From Desulfatibacillum alkenivorans DSM 16219 (GTDB taxonomy: Bacteria > Desulfobacterota > Desulfobacteria > Desulfobacterales > Desulfatibacillaceae), in the NCBI RefSeq assembly GCF_900142135.1, contig NZ_FQZU01000009.1, forward strand, positions 1-64,000: DNA of 64,000 nt, written 5' to 3'. Position 1 is the first letter of the stretch, and each line of letters starts with the position of its first letter. Both the position numbers and the translations under genes were made by a program. Of this stretch, positions 23,774 to 34,025 are shown piece after piece. Under the pieces are notes generated by a model. The model was not told the origin of the DNA, made no database searches, and worked only from the letters and a program-made list of their open reading frames with translations.

Positions 23774-24904
23774 ATGAAACGCCTGTTTTCTCTGTTTTTT
23801 ACTTTGATATTCGTTCTAACCGCCTATTTATTGTTTTGGCCGGTTCCCGTGGACCCGGCGGCGTGGCAGGCCCCGGAGGATCTGGGCTATACCGGGCCGT
23901 TTTCCGCCAACAACAAACTGGCGGGCCTGGAATACGTGAACATAGGTTCCGGAACCGGACCCGAAGGCGTCGCCGTGGATGCACAGGGCCGCATTTACAC
24001 GGGCACGGCCCAGGGCTGGATTGTGCGCCTGGACAAGGACGGCAAAAATCCCCAAAATTGGGTCAATACCGCAGGCAGGCCCTTGGGTATGGCCTTTTCG
24101 CCCGACGGAAATCTGATAGTCGCCGACGCCATAGAAGGCCTGTTGTCCATCGGGCCGGACGGGCAGGCCGCCGTCCTGGCCAGTAGGGCCCAGGGAGTCC
24201 CCATCGCTTACGCCGACGACCTGGACGTCGCCCGGGACGGAAAAATCTATTTTACCGACGCATCCGTCAAATTCAACCCCTCCACCGTTGGGAATTCCGT
24301 GGACGCCAGCATGCTGGACCTGGTTGAGCACGGCGGAAACGGCCGTTTGCTCATGTACGATCCAAACACAAAAAGGGCCTCCGTGCTGGTCGACGGGCTG
24401 CAGTTCGCCAACGGCGCGGCCGTGTCCCACGACGGCATGTCGGTTTTATTCAACGAGACCGGCGCATACAGGGTCATGCGCTATTGGCTGGAAGGGCGTC
24501 TAAAAGGCCAGGTCACCCCGGTTCTGGAAAACCTTCCGGGTTTCCCGGACAATATCACCCGGGGCATGGACGGCCGCTACTGGGTGGCCCTGGTGGCGCC
24601 CAGGAACGCCTTGCTGGACAAGCTCTCTGACCAGCCCTTTGCGCGGAAAATCATCGTCCGCCTGCCAAAATTCATTCGCCCCAAGGCCGAGCATTACGGT
24701 CATATCTTCGCCATCAACGACCAGGGCAAGGTGCTTGCGGATCTCCAGGACCCGGCCGGCGTATTCCCGGCCAACACCAGCGCCCTGGAAACCCAAACCC
24801 ACATCCTCCTGGGCAGCCTGGAAGCCCCCCACATGGCAAGGTTGGATAAAGGGAGAATACCTGAATTCAGAGAGGAGGGAAGGAGTATAGTCCCTCAGAA
24901 GTGA
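23774..24904 (+). CDS. SMP-30/strictosidine-synthase-like beta-propeller protein
   Basis: A 376-aa protein with one N-terminal membrane anchor or signal segment (LFSLFFTLIFVLTAYLLFW), then a six-bladed propeller of the SMP-30/gluconolactonase/strictosidine-synthase type. Typical blade motifs are GPEGVAVDAQGRIYTG, GRPLGMAFSPDGNLIVAD and YADDLDVARDGKIYFTD. The C-terminal GFPDNITRGMDGRYWVALVAPRN is characteristic of the APMAP/strictosidine-synthase-like branch. The likely activity is hydrolysis of a lactone or ester. An AAGGAA ribosome site precedes the ATG. It converges on the GGDEF gene. Confidence 0.85.
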   Translation: MKRLFSLFFTLIFVLTAYLLFWPVPVDPAAWQAPEDLGYTGPFSANNKLAGLEYVNIGSGTGPEGVAVDAQGRIYTGTAQGWIVRLDKDGKNPQNWVNTAGRPLGMAFSPDGNLIVADAIEGLLSIGPDGQAAVLASRAQGVPIAYADDLDVARDGKIYFTDASVKFNPSTVGNSVDASMLDLVEHGGNGRLLMYDPNTKRASVLVDGLQFANGAAVSHDGMSVLFNETGAYRVMRYWLEGRLKGQVTPVLENLPGFPDNITRGMDGRYWVALVAPRNALLDKLSDQPFARKIIVRLPKFIRPKAEHYGHIFAINDQGKVLADLQDPAGVFPANTSALETQTHILLGSLEAPHMARLDKGRIPEFREEGRSIVPQK

Positions 24905-24919
24905 CTGTGGATGTTTTCG

Positions 24920-26179
24920 CTATTTGGCTTGATCGGAGGCGACCACCGTCCGGTTTCTGCCTTCCTGTTTGGCCCTGTACAAAGCGTCGTCCGCCGTTTT
25001 GACAAGAACGTCGGCTTCATTTCCCACCTCATCTCCGGAAATCATGTCCAGGGACGCCACACCCACGCTGACGGTGACGGGAATGCTTCGGCCGTCCGGG
25101 ATGTTGAATTCCGAGGACTCCACGTTCCGCCGGACTTTCTCTGCAGCCATCCTGGCCTGGGAGACGGTGGACTCCGTCAATATCACCGCAAATTCCTCGC
25201 CGCCCCAGCGGGCTGGCACGTCCGCTTTGCGCACATTGTCTTTTAACAGCGCGGCGAACTGGGTCAGCACCCAGTCCCCAGCCTGATGCCCGTAGTTGTC
25301 ATTAACCTTCTTGAAATGATCGATATCCAGAATCATCAGGCTTATGGGCGAGTTGTAACGCAAAGAGCGAGAGATCTCCTCCTCCAGGCGGGTTTCGAAA
25401 TGCCTGCGGTTATGCAACCGGGTGAGTTCGTCCGTAATGGACATGACTTCGATGGTTTCGTAGGCCGTGGTTAAGCGCCGGGCCAGCCTGGACACAAGAA
25501 ACCAGATCATGCTCAACAGGCTCAGGGAAATGGCTGCGGTCAGGCCGGATGCAATGAGCGTGTTGGCCCGCATTTGGGTATAAATGTCCGTTACGTCCAA
25601 TGCAACGCTGATGCCGCCGCGCACCTCGCCTTTCTTGTAGCCTTGTTTGGCGTGGCATTTCAGGCAGGATGCCTCAACAAATAAAGGCGCCATATACTGA
25701 AAAACCGTTCGCCCGTTTTTTTCGATGGTTTCAAATGACTCCTTCACGCCACTTTCAAAGGAGAGCAGTGCGGCCGTCTCAAAATCATTGGCGTAATTGT
25801 CTGGGTTTAACGGCCTCAGGCTGGTTATATGATACCGAAAATCCTGGGCCTTTTCCGCGAAAACAGAAATTTCTCGCGTCATAAGCGCCGGGTTTTTCAT
25901 GGTGTACACCTTGCCGTCCACGGTGTATATGTCCGGATTCTCCAGGTACGGATTGGACTCGATGCCGGCCGCCTTTTCGACAAAGACCCCGCCGTACTGA
26001 GCGTTCCATCTCCTGGCAAGGACGATGTTCTGGAAGTGGGACCTGGCCGTAACAACTATTTGGTTGTGGATAATCTGGTTGGTTCTGAAGATGAAGCCTA
26101 ATAATATTACCGTCAAAAAAATGACAATAACCAGGCTCAGGTTGATCAGGAAAATTCTCCACACTCTTTGCTTTTTCAT
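24920..26179 (-). CDS. Membrane diguanylate cyclase with haem-binding sensor domain
   Basis: A 419-aa protein. A first TM helix (residues 10-31) leads into a periplasmic domain of the DUF3365/Tll0287-like type. That domain carries one c-type haem site, CLKCH (172-176), after a conserved PLFVEAS. A second TM helix (about 210-232) follows, then a GGDEF domain with an intact GGEEF active site (near residue 320) and an RxxD inhibitory site (RKAD) five residues before it. This implies c-di-GMP synthesis with product inhibition, controlled by a periplasmic haem that could sense redox state or a gas. The ATG lacks a strong ribosome site. Confidence 0.9.
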   Translation of the reverse strand: MKKQRVWRIFLINLSLVIVIFLTVILLGFIFRTNQIIHNQIVVTARSHFQNIVLARRWNAQYGGVFVEKAAGIESNPYLENPDIYTVDGKVYTMKNPALMTREISVFAEKAQDFRYHITSLRPLNPDNYANDFETAALLSFESGVKESFETIEKNGRTVFQYMAPLFVEASCLKCHAKQGYKKGEVRGGISVALDVTDIYTQMRANTLIASGLTAAISLSLLSMIWFLVSRLARRLTTAYETIEVMSITDELTRLHNRRHFETRLEEEISRSLRYNSPISLMILDIDHFKKVNDNYGHQAGDWVLTQFAALLKDNVRKADVPARWGGEEFAVILTESTVSQARMAAEKVRRNVESSEFNIPDGRSIPVTVSVGVASLDMISGDEVGNEADVLVKTADDALYRAKQEGRNRTVVASDQAK

Positions 26180-26787
26180 GCCCGCTATGTCCTTAACCTT
26201 ACGGCTTGTAAATCAATCCGCCGGGGGTCATCTTCTCCGGCTGATAGAGGCGCGCTTAAACGCCGGAGCCGCCTATATCGCCGCCTCGACGTTCAACAAG
26301 GAACAATCAATGCCGGTTGGCCCCGGGTTAATGCTTAAGTTGAGTAAAAGTCCTTGTATTCATGCGACAATTTTTAAGAATGCATGAAGCGTGCAAAAAA
26401 AGGATTTGCGAGCGGTTGCGGCGACACGGCGCCGCTTTATCCGCCAGATAGGAAGCGGCTTTCTCGGGGCGTCCGTCCGCCTGGCTCTATGCCGGCTGCC
26501 AGCCTTTTGAATGCAATGAAATATATCAATCAGTAAAAAATCTTAAATTACGATTTTATATGTATTGTTTGGCAGGAATTTTCCTATGCCGAGGTCAAAT
26601 GTCGCATTTTTATCCCTGCAGGGTTGACTCCCATCCAATAGGCAAATATTCTTCCCAATCATTTTCGGCACAAAAAAATACAGCGATTCAGGCATAAAGC
26701 ATTGTTAAGGACACCCCTCGCCCGCTCGTAATCGCCGTCCACGTCTTTATTCTTTGCCAAGGCTGCCTGAGCCAAAGGAGTAGACCC
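26180..26787. other. Intergenic region upstream of the giant secreted protein
   Basis: About 600 bp without a credible gene. A 7-bp stem (gccgctt 26431-26437 with aagcggc 26453-26459) has further pairing inside it. An AT-rich stretch at 26518-26570 could hold the promoter. I looked for c-di-GMP (GEMM) riboswitch motifs because of the neighbouring GGDEF gene and saw none. Confidence 0.4.
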
Positions 26788-29700
26788 ATGCCGCGCCCTG
26801 GACTTCGACCCTATTCCATGATGAAAATCGCCGTTGTTATCAGCTTTGTCCTATGCCTGTTTTCCGCCTCCGTCCATGCAGAGGGCTGGAGCATTGAGCC
26901 CGCCGGTTCTATTGGCGGCTGGAGAGGAGCCATTGCGAAATCCGGCGACTACGCTTATTTCGCCGAAGGCCAGGCTCTGCGGACGGCGGATCTGACCGGC
27001 GACGCTCCCGAGATTGTGGCCAGCCTCTCCTTATCCGGAGAACCGGCTGCGGTTTTGGCTTCCGGAAATTACGTGTACGTGGCCGGCGTCAACCAGTTCG
27101 TCGTGGTGGATGTTTCCGATCCTTTGTCTCCCGAGGAAGCGGGCTCTTGCGAGGTCCTGAGCGAAGGCCTGGGCAGGGGAGGCGTCTCCATGGACGGGGA
27201 CAGGATATACCTGGCCTTTGACGTTTCGGGCGCGGACTTCACCCTGCAGGTTGTGGATATCAGCACGCCGGACGCCCCCTCCGTCATCACTTCCACCACC
27301 CTGATTCCCGCGGACAGAATTCTGGTTTCCAACAACCTGCTTTACGCAGCCTGCGAGGATACGAACTTCCGGATTTATAACGTGTCCGACCTGGACAATA
27401 TTAGCGAGTTGGGCGCGTACTCGCCCGTATGCCCGGGCTACACCATGGCGAAAAAAGGGAGTTTCATTTACATCAGCTGCGGCTATGAATCCCAGGGAGG
27501 GGTGCAGATAATCGACGTTTCCGACACCGGCGCCCCGTACAAGGAAAATGAATACGCCTATACGGACATGAGAGCCTACGGCGTGGATTTTAACGGGAAT
27601 GTCACCTTTATTGCGGGCAATGACGCCGGCATGGTCGCGGCGGACCTGACCGACCCTGCGGCCCCGGTTTTTCGGGGGCAGTTCGACGAAGGATACGGGA
27701 TAAGCAACCTGATTGTGGACTACCCCTACGCATACCTGATTTCAACCAAGGACCAGGCCCTCACCAAAGTGGCGATTGACGACCTGAGCGATATTACCGC
27801 CAACGGCTCCGGTTTTTCCCCCAGTTACGCCAACGTGCTGATTCTCGACGGAACCACGCTTTTTATGGGAGCGAGCCAAGCCTTATGGGCCTACGACATG
27901 ACGGACCCTGACCTTCCGGTTTTAATCGGGCGTTGGACCGACTACGCAAACATTCAGAAGATGGCCGTGGAAAACGGCAGGCTGTATGGGCTGATCAGCA
28001 ATGACCTTTACGTCCTGGACGTTTCGGACCCTGCTTCGGGCGTGTCATTGCTGGGAACCTACGATCCGGGAACCTACCCCGCCAAAATGGCTGTCTACAA
28101 CGGCGTCGTCTATCTGGTGGAAACCGACGGAGACATGCTGGTAATCAATGCGTCCGCCGCACCAACTTTCTCCGTGGTGCAGGACGCGACCCTGTATGGG
28201 TCGGTTCAGGATTTGTACGTAGACGAGGGCCTTCTCTTATTGGCGGGCGCACCCGGTTCGTCCGGCCAGACCGCCGTTTACGAAATTGACGAAAGCGGCG
28301 CCTTGATCCCGGACGCGGTCATACCAGCCGATTACGGCAACGTTCGGTGCGCTGTGAAAAATGGATGCGTCGCCGTGGCCAGCCACACCGGATACGCCGC
28401 CTCGGGCACGGCGAACGGCTCTTTGGGGCTCTACCGCATCGTCCTGGGCAGCGGAACTGAAATGGACAAAATAGCCATCCCGGGCATGCAGTTTGACGAC
28501 TTGTATGTATCGCCTTTGGAAGGCGAAGATCTTTTGGTTCTCGCCTCGGGGTATTGGGATAACAACGCCCGTAAAAGCACTGGCGACACCACAAACGGAA
28601 CCCACACATTCACCTATGCAAGCGAGACGCAAACCATCACCAAAGAGGACGTCTGCAAATCTCCTTATCCCACCGGCATGACCGTCGTTCCAACGCCTTC
28701 AGGGGGCAGCATGCTCACGACTTGCGACATGTCCTACGGCAATTACACCCAGACAGTTAAGGTGGGCGACGGCCTTTGCTGCCTGACAACCAAAATTCTG
28801 CCCGCTGAGGCGAAACAGGACGGATGCACCGTCACGCCTGCGGAATGGGGCAGGGGGGAGTGCGGAACCGTGGTGACGCTGACTGCTGACGAGGTTTCGC
28901 CATGGAACTTCAAGGAATGGACCGGCGCGGCTTCCGGCTCGAATAGGCAAGAGGACGTTACCGTAAGCGGAGATTGCTCGGAGGCGATCGCCAATTTTGT
29001 CTCGCCCGTCCTGACCCTGGCCGCCGGAGGAGGCAACCCCGGTTACAACGAAGTCTACGGCCAAAACCCGGATAATGAAAAAGAAAAGGTCGCGGCCGTC
29101 ATCAATCTTTCCGTGAATGACGTGGACGACTGGCGCGTTAATTCGGTTTCCTTCACCGCCTCCGGGACAGGCAATGAAAAAGACGACATCGCTGCTGTTA
29201 ATCTGTATCTGGGCGGTGTGGGGGGAAACCTGCTTTCCTCCGGGGCTTACAATGCAGATAACGGCGTGGTTGCTTTAGCCGTCAATCAAGTCATCAACAA
29301 AGGCGAGAGCATCACCCTGACCCTGACCTATCTGTTCAACGAGGACAAATCCTGCCCCTGTAACGATTATTCAACGAGCATCAATGTGTCCCAGGTGAAC
29401 GCCCTGCCCCTGGTTTACCCCAATTACAAAAAAGTCCCGCCCCTTCCCCAAGGGGTTTCCAGCGGCCCCCTTACCATCAAGCCCGGCATTATGGACGTAA
29501 TCGACGGCGACAATCAATATGGCGAGAAAAAAGAGGCTCTGCCCGAGCCTTTTAAACTCCAGGTCACGCGCCAACATCCTGACTGCATTGAAAAAGTTCA
29601 TTGGGAGCTTATGCCGGAAGCCATCGCCAATGGCGCCAAACTCTCCGGCGGGACTTCCATCGACACCCAGGTGGATGCTTCCGGGAATACCGAAACCACC

Positions 29701-32700
29701 CTGACTGTGGGCGAAAAAGTCGGCATGAAAAATCCCTATGTCACCAACGCCTATCTCTACAGCAAAGGCGCCGCTTGCTATTCATCCAGCGCAGGCAAGG
29801 TCTTCACCGCTTACGGCGCCGGCGTGGACGTGGCGCTCACTCCCGAGCATGACGGAACGGAGGGCTCCAGCGTCGTCTCCACCTTTGTTTCGGACATTCC
29901 CGCAACCAATAAGATGACCGTAAAAATCGACATGGCGCCCACCGACTTTGCGGAGGTTCAGCAAGTTAAATACGACATTGGCGGCGCCCTAAAAACCGGA
30001 ACCATGGTCACCCAAAATAAGGAGTATTATGCAACCTACGACATGAAGGACTTCAGCAAGACCGAGCCCTTTGTGGTCACGATAGTCATGGAAAAGGACG
30101 GAAAAACCGTCGAACAGGAGGAAAACTATGAGCTAAAGGCCTTGAAGCTCCCAAGCTGGTTCGGCTTTCTGGAAAGCATCAGCGAGCAAATCAACAAGGA
30201 CTGGAACGCCGGCGACGAATATTACTTCGTTACGTTTGAATACCCCACCAATTTCATCTGGAACGACTATGTCCCCTCCAGCATGGGCTTTTTGGGCGGA
30301 CTGGACTTTGATTTGGGCGTGGAGTTCGTGGGAGAGGCCGACTATTTCATCACGGAAAAGTCCCGGTTCAGCGCCAAATGCAATTCCGAACCCAAGTTCC
30401 TGGGCCAAAAGATCTCTTTAAAGGGCGAACTGGTGGGCAATTTTGACGAGAAGTTCCTGTTCCAGCGCGGGACCGGCAAGATCGAAGCAACCACCACATT
30501 CGACCTGCCGTCCAAAGGCTTTTCCAAAACCTTTGTGGTTTACGCTGTGCCCATCACGGTGTCCGTGGACATCTCCGGCAACGTGGAAATTTACGTCAAC
30601 GGCAACGCGGTCCTGAACAAGAAACTGCAGATTGAGCGGGCCGTGGTCACGCCGGGAACCACCATCACCGGAGATTTGACCTTGTCCCTGGCTGCGGTCC
30701 TGGGCCTTGCCAAGATTTCCGCCACAGGCTCTCCGTCCGTCAACATGGAAATCACTATAAATTATAAAAACTCCGCAGGCGTGGACACAACCTGGGGCGC
30801 GGAAGTCAAAGTGCCCATCAAAATTTGCGGCTCCCTGTTCTGGGGCCTGGCCAGTTCCGAGCTCTATTCCACGGAGCTTGGCCCCTGGTCCTTTAACAAA
30901 GGCCGCAAAGGCCTTTTGGATTACCCCCATCTTACCGTGGACGATATCAGCGTGCCCAGGCTCATGACCACCTCCGGCCTTTCCGCCAATTCCTCCGGCC
31001 GGCGGATCGCCGTCTGGATCGACGACGCTGAACCCGGCGAGGCCGAACCCAACCCGGACGTCTTCTTCCGGTATTTTGACGGAGCAAACTGGACTTCCGC
31101 AGCCCCCCTCATCGGCCTGGACAGCCCCAACAGCGAATGGGAAACCGATCCCCGGGTGGTCTTCATGGACGGGAATTACGCTCTGGCCGCCTGGACCACC
31201 AACGACGGCGATCCCAGCCTGGATAACCTGAACGACATCCTGGCCGCCCAGGATATTGACTACGCCGTATGGAACGGCTCTAACTGGTCCGTCCCCGCAC
31301 GCGTCGTTGACGACGACAACGCGGACGGCTCCGTATCCCTGGCCTACGATCCTATAAACGCCAATGTCCTGGCCGCGTGGGTGCACGACATGGACAATTC
31401 CAACAGCGTCACTTCGCGCACGGACTGGATCATTCAATACTCGGCGTACGACATCGCCGGCGGCGTCTGGCCGGCCCCAGCCGCCATAACGGGAACCGCC
31501 TCCGGCACAGCCGACTTCTGCCCGGCCCTGGCGGCCAATGCAGACGGCCAGGGGCTCCTGGTCTGGTGCCGGGACGACGATGGCCTTTCTTACACGGAAC
31601 TGGATGAAATCACAGACGGCTCAAACGTGGATTACACCAACACGGACGCCAATGTGTATTGGTCCTATTGGGACGGGGCGGGCTTCACGGCAGGCGCGGC
31701 TCTGACGGCCCCGGACTCGGCCACGGAAACCGCCTGCGACGTGTCCTGCGGGCCGGTGGATCTGGTTTATTCCAAGGAGGGAGGGCCGGAAACCTATACC
31801 CTGGCCATTGCTGTCTGGACCTCCAGTACGGCGGACGCCAAGACCCTCCACTACTCCGTGTTTGACTTTGACGCCATGCAATGGGGCGAACCGGGAATCA
31901 TAACCCAAAACACCTCCTACATCGAGGATCCCAAGGTCGTGGTGGATTCCCTGGGCGCAGCCTCAGTCATCTGGCGGGCCGCCGACGGCGTGGAAGGCGA
32001 CCTTTACATGAGCAAGGCCGGCGACCTGACCAATCCCGTTTGGAGCGAGCCGAAAAAAGTCACGGACGACCAATACGTGCAAACCAGCCCCTCCCTGGCC
32101 GTGGGCGCCAACGACGAGGTCGTCGCCTCATTCAACTCCTACGACATGGGCGCAGGCGCTTCCGTATCCGGCGCGGGATTCAGCGGCTCCATGAACGTGG
32201 CTCCGGCAAACCCCGAAACAGCCTCCCTGGCCGGAAACTGGAGCGACGCGGGCCAGGATCTGGATGTGGACGGCCTGTACGAGGCTTTGATTGTGTCCCT
32301 GGATGCGGCCGTCGTTCAGGCGGGCGACTATGAAGTGCGAGCGGATTTGTATTCCGATTACGGCAAGATCACGGATGCCTCCGCCCAATTCACCGCGGCC
32401 TCCGCCCTGACCGAAACCGTGCAACTGGCCTTTGACGGCGCCTACATAGGCGACCAGCAAGTGGACGGCCCCTATTACATACGGAATTTCAGAATTCTGG
32501 ATAACAGTGCATCCTCCGTGCTGGCGGCTTCGGACTCGGCGCCTTACACCACCACGGAATACGCATACACGGACTTCATTTCCGGCCCCTTGTCCCTGGA
32601 TAAGGAGGAATACCTGGGAACCGAAGACGCCATGACCGTCACCCTCATCCGGGCCGCCTTGAACGCCGATTCGGGCGTCGCGGAAACGGCTCAGGTCAAG

Positions 32701-33108
32701 GTGCTCAGCAGCATGGAGCCCAATGGGATCACCGTAGAGTTGAGCGAAACCGGGGCCAACACGGGAATCTTTGCGGGAACCGTCTCCTTCACCCTGGGGC
32801 AGTCCGTCTCGAACCCGCCCGCCATCTACGTGCTGGACCATAGCGTGGTCCAGGCAATCTGGTATGATGAGTCCAATTATCCCTGGAAAGCAACCGGCGT
32901 GTGGACCGCAGACATCCTGCAAGGCGACCTGGATCTGAACGGAGTTTCGGGCATGGCCGACGCCATTACCATCCTGCAGGTTTTAAGCGGGCTGGACCCG
33001 GAATTCGACATCAAGGGGTATACTTCCGCAGAGCCCTGGCTTGGCGAGGAAGAAGCCCTGTCAACCATGGACGCCCTGTATATTCTGCAGACCGTCGCCC
33101 AGGAATAA
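26788..33108 (+). CDS. Giant secreted multidomain surface protein (2106 aa)
   Basis: A signal peptide (AVVISFVLCLFSASVHA) is followed by an LVIVD-type beta-propeller region (about residues 40-520, with repeats such as FVVVDVSDPLSPEE and LYVLDVSDPASG). A bacterial-repeat (InlB B-like) domain ends near 735 (TVTPAEWGRGECG, then FKEWTGAAS). Beta-rich regions of no known family occupy about 740-1390. A second propeller-like region (about 1390-1790) has repeated A-x-W motifs (GRRIAVWIDD, ALAAWTTNDG, VLAAWVHD, SVIWRAADG). The last ~60 residues are dockerin-like (DLDLNGVSGMADAITIL, then STMDALYILQ). It is probably exported to the surface or medium as an adhesin or scaffold. AAAGGAG precedes the ATG and a terminator follows. 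Confidence 0.8.
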   Translation: MPRPGLRPYSMMKIAVVISFVLCLFSASVHAEGWSIEPAGSIGGWRGAIAKSGDYAYFAEGQALRTADLTGDAPEIVASLSLSGEPAAVLASGNYVYVAGVNQFVVVDVSDPLSPEEAGSCEVLSEGLGRGGVSMDGDRIYLAFDVSGADFTLQVVDISTPDAPSVITSTTLIPADRILVSNNLLYAACEDTNFRIYNVSDLDNISELGAYSPVCPGYTMAKKGSFIYISCGYESQGGVQIIDVSDTGAPYKENEYAYTDMRAYGVDFNGNVTFIAGNDAGMVAADLTDPAAPVFRGQFDEGYGISNLIVDYPYAYLISTKDQALTKVAIDDLSDITANGSGFSPSYANVLILDGTTLFMGASQALWAYDMTDPDLPVLIGRWTDYANIQKMAVENGRLYGLISNDLYVLDVSDPASGVSLLGTYDPGTYPAKMAVYNGVVYLVETDGDMLVINASAAPTFSVVQDATLYGSVQDLYVDEGLLLLAGAPGSSGQTAVYEIDESGALIPDAVIPADYGNVRCAVKNGCVAVASHTGYAASGTANGSLGLYRIVLGSGTEMDKIAIPGMQFDDLYVSPLEGEDLLVLASGYWDNNARKSTGDTTNGTHTFTYASETQTITKEDVCKSPYPTGMTVVPTPSGGSMLTTCDMSYGNYTQTVKVGDGLCCLTTKILPAEAKQDGCTVTPAEWGRGECGTVVTLTADEVSPWNFKEWTGAASGSNRQEDVTVSGDCSEAIANFVSPVLTLAAGGGNPGYNEVYGQNPDNEKEKVAAVINLSVNDVDDWRVNSVSFTASGTGNEKDDIAAVNLYLGGVGGNLLSSGAYNADNGVVALAVNQVINKGESITLTLTYLFNEDKSCPCNDYSTSINVSQVNALPLVYPNYKKVPPLPQGVSSGPLTIKPGIMDVIDGDNQYGEKKEALPEPFKLQVTRQHPDCIEKVHWELMPEAIANGAKLSGGTSIDTQVDASGNTETTLTVGEKVGMKNPYVTNAYLYSKGAACYSSSAGKVFTAYGAGVDVALTPEHDGTEGSSVVSTFVSDIPATNKMTVKIDMAPTDFAEVQQVKYDIGGALKTGTMVTQNKEYYATYDMKDFSKTEPFVVTIVMEKDGKTVEQEENYELKALKLPSWFGFLESISEQINKDWNAGDEYYFVTFEYPTNFIWNDYVPSSMGFLGGLDFDLGVEFVGEADYFITEKSRFSAKCNSEPKFLGQKISLKGELVGNFDEKFLFQRGTGKIEATTTFDLPSKGFSKTFVVYAVPITVSVDISGNVEIYVNGNAVLNKKLQIERAVVTPGTTITGDLTLSLAAVLGLAKISATGSPSVNMEITINYKNSAGVDTTWGAEVKVPIKICGSLFWGLASSELYSTELGPWSFNKGRKGLLDYPHLTVDDISVPRLMTTSGLSANSSGRRIAVWIDDAEPGEAEPNPDVFFRYFDGANWTSAAPLIGLDSPNSEWETDPRVVFMDGNYALAAWTTNDGDPSLDNLNDILAAQDIDYAVWNGSNWSVPARVVDDDNADGSVSLAYDPINANVLAAWVHDMDNSNSVTSRTDWIIQYSAYDIAGGVWPAPAAITGTASGTADFCPALAANADGQGLLVWCRDDDGLSYTELDEITDGSNVDYTNTDANVYWSYWDGAGFTAGAALTAPDSATETACDVSCGPVDLVYSKEGGPETYTLAIAVWTSSTADAKTLHYSVFDFDAMQWGEPGIITQNTSYIEDPKVVVDSLGAASVIWRAADGVEGDLYMSKAGDLTNPVWSEPKKVTDDQYVQTSPSLAVGANDEVVASFNSYDMGAGASVSGAGFSGSMNVAPANPETASLAGNWSDAGQDLDVDGLYEALIVSLDAAVVQAGDYEVRADLYSDYGKITDASAQFTAASALTETVQLAFDGAYIGDQQVDGPYYIRNFRILDNSASSVLAASDSAPYTTTEYAYTDFISGPLSLDKEEYLGTEDAMTVTLIRAALNADSGVAETAQVKVLSSMEPNGITVELSETGANTGIFAGTVSFTLGQSVSNPPAIYVLDHSVVQAIWYDESNYPWKATGVWTADILQGDLDLNGVSGMADAITILQVLSGLDPEFDIKGYTSAEPWLGEEEALSTMDALYILQTVAQE

Positions 33109-33117
33109 AAACAAAGG

Positions 33118-33150
33118 AGGGAAGCGCCTTCCACGGCCTTCCCTTCTTTT
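33118..33150 (+). terminator. Terminator of the giant gene
   Basis: agggaag (33118-33124) pairs with cttccct (33138-33144), extended inward by gcc/ggc, with TTCTTTT following. It begins about 10 bp after the stop codon. Confidence 0.7.
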
Positions 33151-33270
33151 GACCACTTTTATGATTCGCGTCTTGCTACTGCCCGTTCCCATGCTTCGCG
33201 TAGGAATGTATGATTAACTATCTGAAACCATAATGTATATTTGTTTGGTCTGGCGGCCCGAATCCCTTGC

Positions 33271-33927
33271 TTAATCACCCTTGAGCTTGGGCTTCCGGGT
33301 GTTGATGCGGGTGTATATGTGCTTGGAGGTATACAGCGCAGCCAGGGGATTGTGCGCCAGCACCCGGTCCTTGACCGCCAGCACGGTCACCGGCGCCTTG
33401 GAATGCTTGATGAACAAGGTGTCGTCCCCTACGCACAAGCCGAGAAGAATGCTCAGGTCCACCCCTTCATGATCCAGAATTTCCGCCTGCCCAATGGGAT
33501 TGCATAAAGGCTGGCGATGGCCGGGAAAGATTTTGTCCTCCTCAGGCAGGTCCACCTCGTCCGAACTCAGCGCCCCGCACATGCAGCAGACCGTGGCGAT
33601 TTCAAAGCCTTCATTCAGCAGATAATTGGCGAACTTTTCGGCCTCCTCGGACAAGCCCACGCAAAAGGCCACGCCGAGCTTCTTGTATCCCTGCAGCCGG
33701 GCGAAGAGCGCGGTTTCCTCCACACGGGTCAGCTTGCCGTAATCCTTCCAGGTTTTGGCTACGTTTTGCGAGGTCGCCTTGTTATCTTCCTTTGCCAACT
33801 CCTCTTTGGAATGGGCGATCTGTTCTTCTCTGTGGAGTGACGGACAAAACTCCGGCGCCTGGCTGAGATCCCCCAAAAAACACCTTTTCCGTCCGCAATA
33901 ACTGCAAAGAACTCCTTTGTCTGACAT
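33271..33927 (-). CDS. DUF1847-family cysteine-rich protein
   Basis: A 218-aa protein matching DUF1847. It has an N-terminal metal-site motif CSYCGRKRC with a nearby CP, and later conserved CVGLSEEA, VCCMCG, GHRQPLCNPIGQAEIL and LGLCVGDDTLFIKHS. The family is found in anaerobes and its function is unknown. The cysteines suggest zinc or an Fe-S cluster. The start is the ATG giving MSDKGVLC, with GGAGG 6 nt upstream. Confidence 0.85.
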   Translation of the reverse strand: MSDKGVLCSYCGRKRCFLGDLSQAPEFCPSLHREEQIAHSKEELAKEDNKATSQNVAKTWKDYGKLTRVEETALFARLQGYKKLGVAFCVGLSEEAEKFANYLLNEGFEIATVCCMCGALSSDEVDLPEEDKIFPGHRQPLCNPIGQAEILDHEGVDLSILLGLCVGDDTLFIKHSKAPVTVLAVKDRVLAHNPLAALYTSKHIYTRINTRKPKLKGD

Positions 33928-34025
33928 TGCCGCCTCCATAATTTGAATTTTTGTCTAAGGCTCGAAAAATCAAGGTTTATAGTTTATAAACATGGTGTTG
34001 AATGGCTATTGAAAAACGGTGAAAA

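Noticed and set aside
26400-26700. c-di-GMP riboswitch upstream of the giant surface protein
   Set aside because: The neighbouring diguanylate cyclase made this worth checking, but none of the conserved GEMM motifs is present, only a simple hairpin.
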